53,727 bases of DNA from Bacillus sp. MM2020_4 (GCF_011250555.1 NZ_JAANMZ010000031.1:1-53727), one strand, 5' to 3'; positions 25,293-36,077 are shown, counted from the stretch's first letter. Notes: generated from the sequence alone by a model not told the origin. Program-made: numbers and translations.

Positions 25293-26624
25293 ATGAGTAA
25301 ATTCAACAGCTTTCTAGAAGAGAAAGTCATGCCTGTTGCAGGAAAAATTGGTGCGCAAAGACACTTATTGGCTCTCCGTGATGGTCTCATTGCGACGATG
25401 CCCTTCATTGTCATTGGTTCGTTCTTCCTGATACTAGCCAATTTGCCAATCCCGGGTTACGCTGATTGGATGACTTCTATTTTCGGTCCAACATGGGCTG
25501 CTAAATTAAGTTATCCAGTAGATGCAACGTTCAATATCATGTCAATTATTGCCGCATTCGCGGTTGCTTACCGATTAGCAGAAGGCTATAAGCTTGACGC
25601 GATGAGTGCCGGTGCTATTTCCGTTGCGGCGTTCCTATTGACAACACCATTTAGTTTCCTATTCACTCCTGCTGGAGCGGATGGCGTTTTGGTAACTGGT
25701 GCGATTTCAAAAGCTTTCTTAAGCAGTAAAGGTTTGTTTGTTGCCTTACTTTTTGCCATCATTTCAACAGAAATTTATCGTTGGGTGGTTAAAAAAGATA
25801 TTGTTATTAAAATGCCGGCGGGTGTACCGCCTAGTGTTGGTAAATCATTCGCCGCTTTAATTCCAGGATTCTTTGTTCTTGTCGTGGTTTGGGTCATCCG
25901 TTTACTTGTTGAATTGACTCCTTATGAAAGTATCAACGGCTTAGTTACAACCCTTTTAGGTGATCCGCTAAAAATGGTAGGTCTTACTTTAGGTGGATCC
26001 ATTGTAGCTGAATTATTCGTAACGATATTATGGGCTACTGGATTACATGGTACGAACATTGTTAAAAGTGTCATGGAACCAATTTGGTTTGGTGCGATGG
26101 GGGATAATATGACAGCTTATCAAGCTGGACAACCTCTTCCACACATCGTTACCCAACAATTCTGGGATAACTTCGTCCATATTGGCGGAACGGGTGTAAC
26201 ATTTGGTTTGGTTCTATCAATGATATTGTTTGCTAAATCTCAACAAATGAAAAGTCTTGGACGTTTGGCGTTTGCTCCAAGTATTTTTAACATTAACGAG
26301 CCATTAATCTTTGGTATGCCCATTGTGTTAAACCCAATCATGATCATTCCATTCGTCCTTACTTCAATTGTTACCGTTATTGTAACATTCCTTGGAATGG
26401 ATATGGGATTGGTTGCAAAACCTTCTGGTGTAGCAGTACCTTGGACAATGCCGCCAATTATCTCAGGCTATCTTGCATCTGGTGGACATATTTCGGGTGC
26501 TGTTATGAATTTGGTTAACATTGCCATTTCGTTCGTCATTTATCTTCCATTCTTCAAAATTTATGATAAAGCGAAGAAGAGAGAAGAAGATGCGATGAAC
26601 GCAGGTAAAACAGAAATCGCGTAA
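25293..26624 (+). CDS. licC: PTS lactose/cellobiose-family EIIC permease
   Basis: 443 residues with about ten membrane segments. Conserved features are the N-terminal FNSFLEEKVMPVAGKIGAQRHLLALRDG, typical of CelB/LicC, and the NEPLIFGMP substrate-site motif (about 335). Imports and phosphorylates beta-glucoside disaccharides (cellobiose, lichenan products). RBS GGGAG. Followed by a 120-bp gap with two hairpins before EIIA. Confidence 0.93.
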   Translation: MSKFNSFLEEKVMPVAGKIGAQRHLLALRDGLIATMPFIVIGSFFLILANLPIPGYADWMTSIFGPTWAAKLSYPVDATFNIMSIIAAFAVAYRLAEGYKLDAMSAGAISVAAFLLTTPFSFLFTPAGADGVLVTGAISKAFLSSKGLFVALLFAIISTEIYRWVVKKDIVIKMPAGVPPSVGKSFAALIPGFFVLVVVWVIRLLVELTPYESINGLVTTLLGDPLKMVGLTLGGSIVAELFVTILWATGLHGTNIVKSVMEPIWFGAMGDNMTAYQAGQPLPHIVTQQFWDNFVHIGGTGVTFGLVLSMILFAKSQQMKSLGRLAFAPSIFNINEPLIFGMPIVLNPIMIIPFVLTSIVTVIVTFLGMDMGLVAKPSGVAVPWTMPPIISGYLASGGHISGAVMNLVNIAISFVIYLPFFKIYDKAKKREEDAMNAGKTEIA

Positions 26625-26690
26625 GAAAGTGCTGGGCATTAGTTTGACTAGTGCCTAACCTGTTACTTTAAATATTGACACATAATTGGC

Positions 26691-26714
26691 AGGAGAGGGG
26701 ACGGCCCCTTTCCT
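26691..26714 (+). promoter_or_regulatory. Stable stem-loop between licC and licA
   Basis: AGGAGAGGGG-acgg-CCCCTTTCCT: ten pairs, one of them G-U, with a 4-base loop and no T-run. It could be an mRNA processing or stability element setting the EIIA level. A second hairpin GGCATTAG-tttga-CTAGTGCC lies at about 26637-26657. Confidence 0.5.
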
Positions 26715-26744
26715 AGTAAATCACATGAAAGGCCGTTGTTAACC

Positions 26745-27065
26745 ATGAATAAAGAAGAACTTTACAACCATGCATTTCAATTAATCCTTCATGCAGGAAA
26801 TGCAAAAAGCTTTGCAATGGAAGCAATGTATGCTGCTAAGGGTGGTAATTTTGATGAAGCAGATGCCAAATTAGCCGAAGCAGATTCTGCCTTTAATGAA
26901 GCACATCATGTTCAAACTGACTTAATCCAAAAGGAAGCAGGCGGAACAGAATTCAATCTGCCTCTTATTATGATTCATGCACAAGACCATTTAATGACAT
27001 CGCTGACTCTTAAAGATTTAGCCAGTGAAATTATCGATTTGCATAAACTTATCAAAAAGGCTTAA
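26745..27065 (+). CDS. licA: PTS lactose/cellobiose-family EIIA
   Basis: 106 residues; ATG at 26745 begins MNKEELYNHAFQLILHAGNAKS, the usual start. The three-helix bundle has the phosphorylated His78 in MIHAQDHLM. Accepts phosphate from HPr and passes it to EIIB. The ribosome binding site is weak (GAAAGG), behind the hairpin at 26691. Confidence 0.92.
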   Translation: MNKEELYNHAFQLILHAGNAKSFAMEAMYAAKGGNFDEADAKLAEADSAFNEAHHVQTDLIQKEAGGTEFNLPLIMIHAQDHLMTSLTLKDLASEIIDLHKLIKKA

Positions 27066-27082
27066 AACATACGGAATTTTAA

Positions 27083-27114
27083 TGGCCCAACATACTTTGG
27101 GCTTTTTTTATTCA
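27083..27114 (+). terminator. Terminator after licA
   Basis: GCCCAA-catac-TTTGGGC followed by seven T. The glucosidase gene behind it may be read through or have its own promoter. Confidence 0.7.
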
Positions 27115-27197
27115 ATTTGGCATACTAACTCTTTCAATGATAGTAAGGGGCGTAATTTGCTTTTGACGCCATAGTCTTTCTAAAAGAAAGGAAATGA

Positions 27198-28697
<1,500 letters not shown>

Positions 28698-28832
28698 ATA
28701 AAATAGATACTAAGATTGCCAAAACCTATAATAGGTACTCATCTTCTCAGTTCTATTCTTTGTGATGGTGTCCGATATTTTTTCGGTCATGATTATTTGA
28801 AGATACTGCTCGAATTTGTCCCAGGTTATTCA

Positions 28833-28860
28833 TTGCTTAAAGTGATAAAAAGAGTATAAT
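28833..28860 (+). promoter_or_regulatory. Sigma-A promoter candidate for DUF956 gene
   Basis: TTGCTT, 16-bp spacer, TATAAT, 36 bp before the start. Confidence 0.55.
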
Positions 28861-28896
28861 AATGATTTATTATAAGAATGAAATGGAGTAACGATT

Positions 28897-29268
28897 ATGG
28901 TCCAATCAATCAGTACAAAAGTCGATTTAGTTATGGATGCAACTTCACATATGGGAATTGCGGAGTATGGTAAAATTATGATTGGAGACAAGGGATTTGA
29001 ATTCTTCAATAGTCGTGACGCTCGTAAGTTTATCCAAATTCCTTGGGAAGAAGTAGATCACGTGATCGCTTCAGTCATGCTCAAAGGAAAATGGATCCCG
29101 CGTTATGCGATCAAAACGAAGCGGAATGGGACGTATACATTTTCTTCAAAAGACCCGAAAAAGGTTTTGCGCGTCATTCGCCAATACGTTGATCCGAGCC
29201 ATATGGTCCAATCATTAAGTTTCTTTGATGTTATTAAACGCAGTTTGAAGAGTAAATCTAAAAAGTAA
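28897..29268 (+). CDS. manO: DUF956 protein (ManO-like)
   Basis: 123 residues, soluble, with beta-rich segments and a basic C-terminus. The sequence pattern (DLVMDATSHMGIAEYGKIMIGDKGFEFFN..) fits DUF956, a family encoded next to mannose-class PTS operons and linked in Listeria to their control (ManO). The GGAG site is well spaced. It is separated by 400 bp from the PTS genes, which have their own leader, so it is co-localised rather than co-transcribed by default. Confidence 0.8.
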   Translation: MVQSISTKVDLVMDATSHMGIAEYGKIMIGDKGFEFFNSRDARKFIQIPWEEVDHVIASVMLKGKWIPRYAIKTKRNGTYTFSSKDPKKVLRVIRQYVDPSHMVQSLSFFDVIKRSLKSKSKK

Positions 29269-29367
29269 TAGTTCCAGTCAAGGCAGATAGAAACTTGTCT
29301 TTTTGTTTGTAAAACTTCAAATTGCTAACGGATAAACGGGTACAAATAAATAATACATTTTACCCAC

Positions 29368-29396
29368 TTGAAAGAGGAATATCGGTATGCTATAAT
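29368..29396 (+). promoter_or_regulatory. Promoter of mannose-class PTS operon
   Basis: TTGAAA, 17-bp spacer, TATAAT, a near-consensus sigma-A promoter. The surrounding bases match the inside of glcT at 50811-50840 (shared 'aaagaggaat' and 'tgctataat'), so it derives from the glcT/ptsG region. Confidence 0.7.
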
Positions 29397-29400
29397 ACCT

Positions 29401-29470
29401 AAGAAAGCTCATTAAAGTGATGCAGAAGCTGTTTTTTGATCACACTAATTACAGCGTTTGCAAAAACAAA
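29401..29470 (+). pseudogene. Remnant of glcT 3' end
   Basis: Shares 'aagctcattaaagtgatgcag' with glcT (50850 on), then jumps to the later 'aagccgttt' segment. A deletion between the two 'tgatgcag' copies of glcT explains the join. Non-coding now. Confidence 0.7.
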
Positions 29471-29492
29471 TTTATATAGCCATTATTTTTTA

Positions 29493-29605
29493 ACGTGTTA
29501 CTGATTCGATCAGGCATGAGTGAAAAGTATTGATTGATTTGAAGAATAAGGGGTACTCTATACCTATATCTTCATCTAATCGACTTTTTGCTCATGCCTT
29601 TTTTA
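29493..29605 (+). promoter_or_regulatory. RAT antiterminator and terminator leader of man PTS operon
   Basis: ACGTGTTACTGATTCGATCAGGCATGAGTGAAAAGTAT-like sequence (29493-29530) is the ribonucleic antiterminator type bound by GlcT. It overlaps the 5' arm of a terminator (GGCATGAGTGAAAAGT at 29513 pairing with ACTTTTTGCTCATGCC at 29583-29598, then TTTTTT). The same arrangement lies before ptsG (50966-51080). Expression of the man PTS should thus depend on GlcT. Confidence 0.8.
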
Positions 29606-29669
29606 TGTTTATGTTGAAACTGTAATCGCTTAGATGAGCTGAAAAATACTAATAATAGGAGGTAAAAAG

Positions 29670-30641
29670 ATGGTAGGAATTATCATTGCTAGTCACGGTG
29701 AATTTGCTACTGGTATCTTGCAATCCGGAGAGATGATCTTTGGAAAACAAGAAAATGTAAAAGCAGTTACATTGATGCCGAGTGAAGGACCTGATGATGT
29801 AAAAGCAAAAATAAAAGATGCAATCGCCTCTTTCGACAACCAAGACGAAGTATTATTCTTAGTAGATCTTTGGGGTGGAACTCCTTTCAACCAAGCCAAT
29901 AGCTTGATTGAAGGACACGAAGATAAATGGGCAATCGTTGCTGGTATGAACTTACCAATGTTGATTGAAGCTTTTGCATCACGCTTCTCCATGAATACTG
30001 CGCATGAAATTGCCGCGCATATTTTGGGCACAGCAAGAGAAGGGGTTAAAGTAAAACCTGAAGAATTAGAACCGGCGCAAGTCTCTGCACCAGCTGCTGC
30101 TAAACCATCGAATGCAGGCGCTCCTGGTAAATTTGAATACGTGTTAGCTCGTATTGACTCACGACTTCTTCACGGACAAGTAGCGACTGCGTGGACAAAA
30201 ACGACACAGCCTACACGCATCATCGTGGTATCTGATGCAGTAGCTAAGGATGATCTTCGTAAGAAATTGATCCAACAGGCTGCACCTCCAGGTGTAAAGG
30301 CACACGTTGTTCCTGTCAAAAAAATGATCGAACTTGCAAAAGATGATCAACACTTCGGCGGCCAGCGCGCGTTACTTCTTTTCGAAAACCCGCAGGATGC
30401 GCTTAGAGCGGTTGAAGGTGGCGTTCCATTGAAAACAATTAACGTTGGATCTATGGCACACTCAATTGGTAAAGTTCAACCAAATAAGGTATTGGCCTTT
30501 AACCAAGATGATATTAATACTTTCAATAAGTTAAAAGCTGCTGGTTTGAACTTCGATGTACGTAAAGTGCCGAACGATTCAAAAGGCAACATGGACGAAA
30601 TTATCAAGAAGGCTCAAGAAGAGTTAAAGAAACTAAAATAA
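29670..30641 (+). CDS. manX: PTS mannose-class EIIAB
   Basis: 323 residues, fused EIIA and EIIB. EIIA (about 1-135) has the phospho-His in IASHGEF (His9). An Ala/Pro linker (about 136-158) follows, then EIIB with the phospho-His in RIDSRLLHGQVA (about 167). Cytoplasmic phosphotransfer unit for mannose/glucose/fructose-class sugars. AGGAGG lies 6 bp upstream. First gene of the AB-C-D operon behind a GlcT-type leader. Confidence 0.93.
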   Translation: MVGIIIASHGEFATGILQSGEMIFGKQENVKAVTLMPSEGPDDVKAKIKDAIASFDNQDEVLFLVDLWGGTPFNQANSLIEGHEDKWAIVAGMNLPMLIEAFASRFSMNTAHEIAAHILGTAREGVKVKPEELEPAQVSAPAAAKPSNAGAPGKFEYVLARIDSRLLHGQVATAWTKTTQPTRIIVVSDAVAKDDLRKKLIQQAAPPGVKAHVVPVKKMIELAKDDQHFGGQRALLLFENPQDALRAVEGGVPLKTINVGSMAHSIGKVQPNKVLAFNQDDINTFNKLKAAGLNFDVRKVPNDSKGNMDEIIKKAQEELKKLK

Positions 30642-30668
30642 ATCCAGAGAAAACGGAGGATTAATAAC

Positions 30669-31475
30669 ATGGATTTGAATGTGATTCAAATAATATTAGT
30701 CTTTATCGTAGCATTCTTAGCTGGTATGGAAGGGATTTTGGATGAATTCCAATTCCACCAACCGCTTGTAGCGTGTACGTTAATTGGCTTAGTTACAGGA
30801 AACTTAGTACCATGTCTTATCTTAGGTGGTACTCTTCAACTGATCGCTTTAGGTTGGGCAAACATCGGAGCTGCCGTAGCACCGGATGCTGCGTTAGCAT
30901 CAGTTGCATCTGCTATTATTTTAGTTTTAGGTGGACAAGGTAAAGCTGGTGTGGCTTCTGCCATTGCGATTGCTGTTCCGCTTGCAGTTGCTGGCCTTTT
31001 ATTAACCATTATCGTTCGTACACTAGCAACAGCAGTCGTCCACTTTATGGATGCTGCCGCTCAAGAAGGAAACTTCAGAAAAGTTGAATTTTGGCAAGTC
31101 GCTGCCATCTGCATGCAAGGGTTACGTATTGCCATTCCAGCTGCATTAATCGTAGCTGTTGGTGCAGGTCCGGTTAGAGACTTACTCACAGCTATGCCAA
31201 CTTGGTTGACAGACGGTTTAGCAATTGGTGGGGGAATGGTCGTAGCTGTTGGTTATGCAATGGTTATTAACATGATGGCTACAAAAGAAGTATGGCCATT
31301 CTTCGTCATTGGTTTTGTATTAGCATGTATTTCACAAATTACACTTATCGGTCTTGGGGCAATCGGTGTGGCACTCGCACTTATCTACTTAGCGCTTTCT
31401 AAACAAGGCGGTTCAGGTAATGGCGGAAACGGAAACACTGGTGATCCACTAGGCGATATTATTGACAGTTACTAA
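30669..31475 (+). CDS. manY: PTS mannose-class EIIC
   Basis: 268 residues with multiple membrane helices. The start NVIQIILVFIVAFLAGMEGILDEFQFHQPLVACTLIGL is characteristic of ManY, and the Gly/Asn-rich C-terminus is common for this family. Forms the channel with EIID. ACGGAGG site; 27 bp after manX, 18 bp before manZ. Confidence 0.93.
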   Translation: MDLNVIQIILVFIVAFLAGMEGILDEFQFHQPLVACTLIGLVTGNLVPCLILGGTLQLIALGWANIGAAVAPDAALASVASAIILVLGGQGKAGVASAIAIAVPLAVAGLLLTIIVRTLATAVVHFMDAAAQEGNFRKVEFWQVAAICMQGLRIAIPAALIVAVGAGPVRDLLTAMPTWLTDGLAIGGGMVVAVGYAMVINMMATKEVWPFFVIGFVLACISQITLIGLGAIGVALALIYLALSKQGGSGNGGNGNTGDPLGDIIDSY

Positions 31476-31493
31476 GAAGGAGGGCGGATAAAA

Positions 31494-32405
31494 ATGGCAA
31501 ATGAATTAAGATTATCAAAAAAAGATCGTATTTCTGTTTGGTGGCGTTCCACTTTCCTTCAAGGTTCTTGGAACTATGAACGTATGCAAAACGGTGGTTG
31601 GGCATACACGATGATTCCCGCAATCAAAAAATTATATAAATCAAAAGAAGATCGTGCTGCAGCACTAAAACGTCATTTAGAATTCTTTAATACGCACCCA
31701 TATGTAGCTTCACCTATTATTGGTGTAACGTTAGCACTTGAAGAAGAACGTGCAAATGGTGCGCCAGTTGATGACACAGCCATTCAAGGTGTTAAAGTCG
31801 GTATGATGGGGCCTTTAGCGGGTATCGGGGATCCAGTTTTCTGGTTCACGGTTAGACCGATCCTTGGTGCGTTAGGCGCTTCTCTAGCTTTGACCGGTAA
31901 CATCCTTGGGCCGATTATTTTCTTCGTTTTATGGAATCTTATTCGTATGGGATTCACGTGGTATACGCAAGAATTTGGTTACAAAGCTGGTTCTAAAATT
32001 TCGGACGACTTATCTGGCGGATTACTTCAAGATATTACAAAAGGTGCATCCATCCTAGGTATGTTCATCCTTGGTTCATTAGTTAACCGGTGGGTATCTG
32101 TCAGATTTGCACCTGTTGTATCCGAAGTTAAACTCTCCAAAGGTGCGTATATTGACTGGAACAACTTACCTGCAGGAGCAAAAGGGATTAAAGCTGCATT
32201 AGAACAACAAGCTGCTGGTCTTTCATTAGAACCTGTTAAAGTAACTACATTACAAGGCAACTTGGACAGCTTAATTCCTGGTTTTGCTGGACTCTTAATC
32301 ACATTCCTTTGCATGTGGCTGCTTAAGAAAAAGGTTTCTCCAATCCTTATGATTCTTGGATTGTTCGTGGTTGGTATCGTCTTCCACTTAATCCACTTAA
32401 TGTAA
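31494..32405 (+). CDS. manZ: PTS mannose-class EIID
   Basis: 303 residues. Features of ManZ are RSTFLQGSWNYERMQNGGWAY near the start, a cytoplasmic N-terminal half with GPLAGIGDPVFWFT (about 110), and a C-terminal membrane helix pair. GGAGGG site. Completes the permease; followed by a terminator hairpin. Confidence 0.93.
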   Translation: MANELRLSKKDRISVWWRSTFLQGSWNYERMQNGGWAYTMIPAIKKLYKSKEDRAAALKRHLEFFNTHPYVASPIIGVTLALEEERANGAPVDDTAIQGVKVGMMGPLAGIGDPVFWFTVRPILGALGASLALTGNILGPIIFFVLWNLIRMGFTWYTQEFGYKAGSKISDDLSGGLLQDITKGASILGMFILGSLVNRWVSVRFAPVVSEVKLSKGAYIDWNNLPAGAKGIKAALEQQAAGLSLEPVKVTTLQGNLDSLIPGFAGLLITFLCMWLLKKKVSPILMILGLFVVGIVFHLIHLM

Positions 32406-32413
32406 TAAATAAA

Positions 32414-32458
32414 ATAGAGGAGCATCACCTAGTATGTTTAAGGTGGTGCTCTTTATAT
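32414..32458 (+). terminator. Hairpin terminator after manZ
   Basis: AGAGGAGCATCACCT-N9-AGGTGGTGCTCTTT. The T-run is short (tttatatt), so some read-through into the oxidoreductase gene is likely. Confidence 0.6.
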
Positions 32459-32487
32459 TAAAAACAATTATGTTTAAGGGGGCCGCT

Positions 32488-33504
32488 ATGCTTACGATTG
32501 GTTATATTGGAAACGGGAAAAGCACAAACAGGTATCATCTGCCGTTCGTCCTGCAAAGAGAGAATATAAAGGTAAAAACAATTTATCAAAGAAATCCTAA
32601 GCGTGAAAGTTGGGATCGGATTTCAGGAGTAAATTATACTTCTGATTTAGAAGAACTAGTAAATGATAAGGACATTCAACTCATTGTGGTCTGCACAAGA
32701 ACGGATAGTCATCTTGAATACGCGAAATTAGTAGTAAACAATAATAAACACTGTCTGGTTGAAAAGCCTTTTATGGAAACCTCAGAGCAGGCAAAAGAGA
32801 TATTCGCACTCGCAAAAGAGAAAGGATTAATTGTACAGACGTATCAAAACAGACGTTTTGACAGTGACTTTTTGACCGTTCAAAAGGTCATTGAAGAAGG
32901 GAAATTAGGGGACTTGCTCGAAGTGGAAATGCATTATGACTATTATCGTCCCGAAGTACCTGAATCTGCACATTCCTTTAATCCCGCCGAGTCATTTTTA
33001 TATGGGCATGGCTGTCATACACTGGATCAGGTTATCAGCTATTTTGGCAAGCCAGATTCATTACATTATGATGTAAGGCAATTATTAGGACAAGGAAGAA
33101 TGAATGATTACTTTGATTTAGATCTTTATTATGGCGAGTTAAAGATTTCTGTAAAATCAAGCTATTTTAGACTCAAGGAAAGACCTAGCTTCATCGTTCA
33201 TGGCAAAAAGGGATCCTTTGTAAAAGAAACGAAAGATCGTCAGGAAGAACATTTAAAGTTATTTTACATGCCTGATAACAAAGATTTTGGTATCGATACA
33301 ATCAAACATTATGGTGTACTGACCTATATTGATGAAGAAGGTACAATTCATGAGGAAACAGTGAAATCCGTAAATGGTGATTATGGAAGAGTGTACGATG
33401 ATTTATATGAAGCCATCATCAATGGGAAAGATAAAACCATTACAGACGAACAGACACTGCTGCAAATGGAAATATTAGAAACTGGAGTTAAAAACTTAAA
33501 GTAA
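32488..33504 (+). CDS. Gfo/Idh/MocA-family oxidoreductase
   Basis: I chose ATG at 32488 (AAGGGGG upstream; product begins MLTIGYIGNGKSTNRYHLP). About 338 residues. The N-terminal Rossmann fold (GxGxx variant GYIGNGKS; CTRTDSH; VEKPF with the conserved EKP at about 91) binds NAD(P); the C-terminal half carries the conserved GHGCHTLDQ segment. Acts on a sugar or polyol of unknown identity. It lies 82 bp behind manZ and may work on sugars the PTS brings in; resembles YvaA/YhhX-type members. Confidence 0.88.
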   Translation: MLTIGYIGNGKSTNRYHLPFVLQRENIKVKTIYQRNPKRESWDRISGVNYTSDLEELVNDKDIQLIVVCTRTDSHLEYAKLVVNNNKHCLVEKPFMETSEQAKEIFALAKEKGLIVQTYQNRRFDSDFLTVQKVIEEGKLGDLLEVEMHYDYYRPEVPESAHSFNPAESFLYGHGCHTLDQVISYFGKPDSLHYDVRQLLGQGRMNDYFDLDLYYGELKISVKSSYFRLKERPSFIVHGKKGSFVKETKDRQEEHLKLFYMPDNKDFGIDTIKHYGVLTYIDEEGTIHEETVKSVNGDYGRVYDDLYEAIINGKDKTITDEQTLLQMEILETGVKNLK

Positions 33505-33539
33505 ACCACTGCTGCAACGGATTTTAGGTAAGAAGAACA

Positions 33540-33640
33540 TTTTGTTAGCATGGAGTTATAGTAAAAGAGGCTTCTCATAAGTTGAGCAAACTTTGGGGAA
33601 GCCCTTTTTTTCATTCTTGCGAAACTGGATTCCTGCATTT
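33540..33640 (-). pseudogene. Integrase 3'-tail remnant / hairpin
   Basis: The minus strand reads MKKRASPKFAQLMRSLF then NSMLTKC, the tail of the integrase remnants. On the plus strand GAGGCTTCTC...GGGGAAGCCC with a T-run acts as a terminator. This copy lies outside the groEL-linked region. Confidence 0.5.
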
Positions 33641-33794
33641 TGAAGCCACTCTTAAAGCAGGGTGCCGCCCTTTTGGCTCATTCTTCCTTTGCGCATGGAT
33701 AATATATGAAATTCTTGTAAACAATTAGGTAGTTGTAAATCGATGGAGTAATTCTATCCTCCTTTAGTATAATGGGGAATGGGAGTTGAGTTCT

Positions 33795-34955
33795 GTGAAT
33801 AAAAAAGACATTGCGAATATCCGCAAGCAATTTAAATTAGATAATCATCTGATGAACATCCGAGAAATCTTCAATGTGTATGTTCAGAAGGAATCAGGAG
33901 AAATTTATCACCATATCAGTCAGCCGTTTGAAATGTTAGAGCAAGAAGCTCAAGAATTGTTTTTAGCAAACTTTAAAAAGGTTTTGACGGGGCATCTTGA
34001 TGCCAAACTGTTTGAGCTGAAATTTATCCGTAATGTGGAAGACAGCAGCCAAATGTTCCTCTATGAAGGGCTGCAGGCAGATACATCGGACGATTGGAAG
34101 GAATATATGCTGGAAATCGTCACGAAAATGTTTGCCCATACCGTTTATGAATTTGATACAGTAGTGACGTTTATCCGGGGAGAATATCGAAAGCAGACAC
34201 GGAAACGGAATGGGGAATCTGAAGAAGGCGGGGATGACGAGGTCTATTCCAATGGATTTATCCTTTGCAGTCTAAATAAAATTGATCAGCCGAAAAAGGC
34301 CCTGACGTTTGATTATATTGAGAAGGAATTCAAATCGCATAACTTTTTTGATCCGATTATTAATTTAGACTCTCCGTTGTCCGGCTTTCTTTTTCCAGTG
34401 TTTAATGACAATGCTGCAGATGTGAACCATATTCTCTATTGTGCAGGGAAAGCTAATCAACCGGACTTTGGATTTATTGAAGTAGTTCTTAATTGTGAAG
34501 AAATCATTACGGCACAAGAAGATAAGGACTGTTTTGATTTTATCTTAAAAGAAGTGATTGGAGACGAGGTCGATTCCCAAGTCATTTCGAATGTCTATGA
34601 GGAAATTGATAAGTTGGTTCTGGAGAGTCAAGAAAATGAAGAAAGTGAAATCCCAACATTGGATACCCGGGATATCGAACGGATCTTAACGGTAAGCGGG
34701 GTTGAAAATGTAGAAACGGCCAAAGTAGAACATGCCTTCAAGAAGGTTGTGGAAGACGAAAAACATGAATTCAAAGCAAGCAGTTTAGTTCCTAAAACCA
34801 TCAAGATTAATACGAAGGTAGCCGATGTATCCATCAATCCGAAAGACTTGAAATATGTAAAATACATTACATATGAAGGAAAACGGTGTCTATTGTTGGA
34901 GGTCGATGAAGATGTAGTCGTGGAAGGTTTCCGATTGGAATCGGGGACACTCTAA
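33795..34955 (+). CDS. DUF4317 protein
   Basis: The GTG at 33795 (product begins MNKKDIANIRKQFKLDNHLM) is the conserved family start; a TTG at 33786 is less likely. About 386 residues, soluble, no catalytic motif known. DUF4317 occurs widely in Firmicutes with unknown function. It is monocistronic between an integrase-tail terminator and its own terminator. Confidence 0.85.
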   Translation: MNKKDIANIRKQFKLDNHLMNIREIFNVYVQKESGEIYHHISQPFEMLEQEAQELFLANFKKVLTGHLDAKLFELKFIRNVEDSSQMFLYEGLQADTSDDWKEYMLEIVTKMFAHTVYEFDTVVTFIRGEYRKQTRKRNGESEEGGDDEVYSNGFILCSLNKIDQPKKALTFDYIEKEFKSHNFFDPIINLDSPLSGFLFPVFNDNAADVNHILYCAGKANQPDFGFIEVVLNCEEIITAQEDKDCFDFILKEVIGDEVDSQVISNVYEEIDKLVLESQENEESEIPTLDTRDIERILTVSGVENVETAKVEHAFKKVVEDEKHEFKASSLVPKTIKINTKVADVSINPKDLKYVKYITYEGKRCLLLEVDEDVVVEGFRLESGTL

Positions 34956-34964
34956 TAACAAACA

Positions 34965-34999
34965 GCGACAATTCTTGTGATTGCCGCTGTTTTTATTTA
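34965..34999 (+). terminator. Terminator, possibly bidirectional
   Basis: AACAGCG...CGCTGTT plus T-run after the DUF4317 gene; it also lies at the end of the convergent AraC gene. Confidence 0.75.
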
Positions 35000-35008
35000 A
35001 TAAGCTTA

Positions 35009-35908
35009 CTATAAATTTTTATATTCCTTCTGGAGTTTTTTAGGAGAAAGATGGTATTCCTTTTTGAAAAGTCTATAAAAACTCGAATAATCAGGAAAAC
35101 CGCATTTCAACGCGATTTCCTCTATGGAAATCTGATTTTGTTTAATCATCGTTACCGCGAAAGATAGTCGCTTTAATGATACATAACGGTAAAAAGGCAA
35201 GTTCATATTTTTTTTAAAGTAATGAGAAAAATAGTATTTATTTAAATGAAAATAGTGAGAGATTGTTTCCAGACTTAAATCTGTCGATGTCAAATGGGAT
35301 TCTATGTATTCTAGTATCGATAAGAATCTTTGGTCTTGTTCATCCGGATCACCTAGGATAGGCATACTACTGGCAGGATCGAAGATGACTTGAAGTGCTT
35401 GAAATAATAGGAAATGGTAGGTAAAGGAAAAGTGATCTTCGCCACTTTCTTTTCTATTCGTTATTTCTTGAAGTAAAGAAATGATCTCTTGAAAATTTTT
35501 TGAATGCAGATGTAACACGTGAGAACCCTGTGCCTTTTGGTACGTAATATGTTCCCTCATAGAAGATGAACTAGATAGAAAGTCTGCCATTAAATGCTCA
35601 CTAACACTAATAATGAAACGTTCATAGGTATCGAAATTCTTAACATTCGCCTTATGAACAGCATATGGGGGGGTCACAACAATATCCCCTCTTTTTAAGG
35701 AATAGGTTTTTCCCTCGCAAAAGAATTCACACTCCCCCTCTAAAAATACAAGAAGCTCCAAAACATCGTGCCTGTGCAACTGGAATAAGGACTCGATAAG
35801 GGAAAATCTCTCAGCAGATCCGTTGTATTTCTCGGGTTGATTTTTTTTATTAAAATAATGAATTTCAAAACCTTTATTTATTACCGGAATAAGATCAGAT
35901 TGTTTCAC
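35009..35908 (-). CDS. AraC-family transcriptional regulator
   Basis: GTG at 35908 has GAGAGGATGG upstream and gives about 299 residues; an ATG at 35926 has no such site. The N-terminal cupin sensing domain has HRHDVLELLVFLEGECEFF (about 50) and PPYAVH. The C-terminal double HTH has LSLETISHYFHLNKYYFSHYFKK and ISIEEIALKCGFPDYSSFYRLFKK (about 200-295). Divergent from the GH3 gene, so probably senses a sugar and controls that gene. Confidence 0.9.
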   Translation of the reverse strand: MKQSDLIPVINKGFEIHYFNKKNQPEKYNGSAERFSLIESLFQLHRHDVLELLVFLEGECEFFCEGKTYSLKRGDIVVTPPYAVHKANVKNFDTYERFIISVSEHLMADFLSSSSSMREHITYQKAQGSHVLHLHSKNFQEIISLLQEITNRKESGEDHFSFTYHFLLFQALQVIFDPASSMPILGDPDEQDQRFLSILEYIESHLTSTDLSLETISHYFHLNKYYFSHYFKKNMNLPFYRYVSLKRLSFAVTMIKQNQISIEEIALKCGFPDYSSFYRLFKKEYHLSPKKLQKEYKNL

Positions 35909-36077
35909 TCGATGCCATCCTCTCATATAGCAACATTTACAATGTTCTTCGCAATAATCGTCATTTATTTTTAATATTTTGCTGTTATTATAACACTAAC
36001 GTATTAAGTGCAAAATGTAATTAGAAGCTGAATCGTAAGGACATAATGAGGGTGACCAAGTTTGGGGAGGCATTCAA

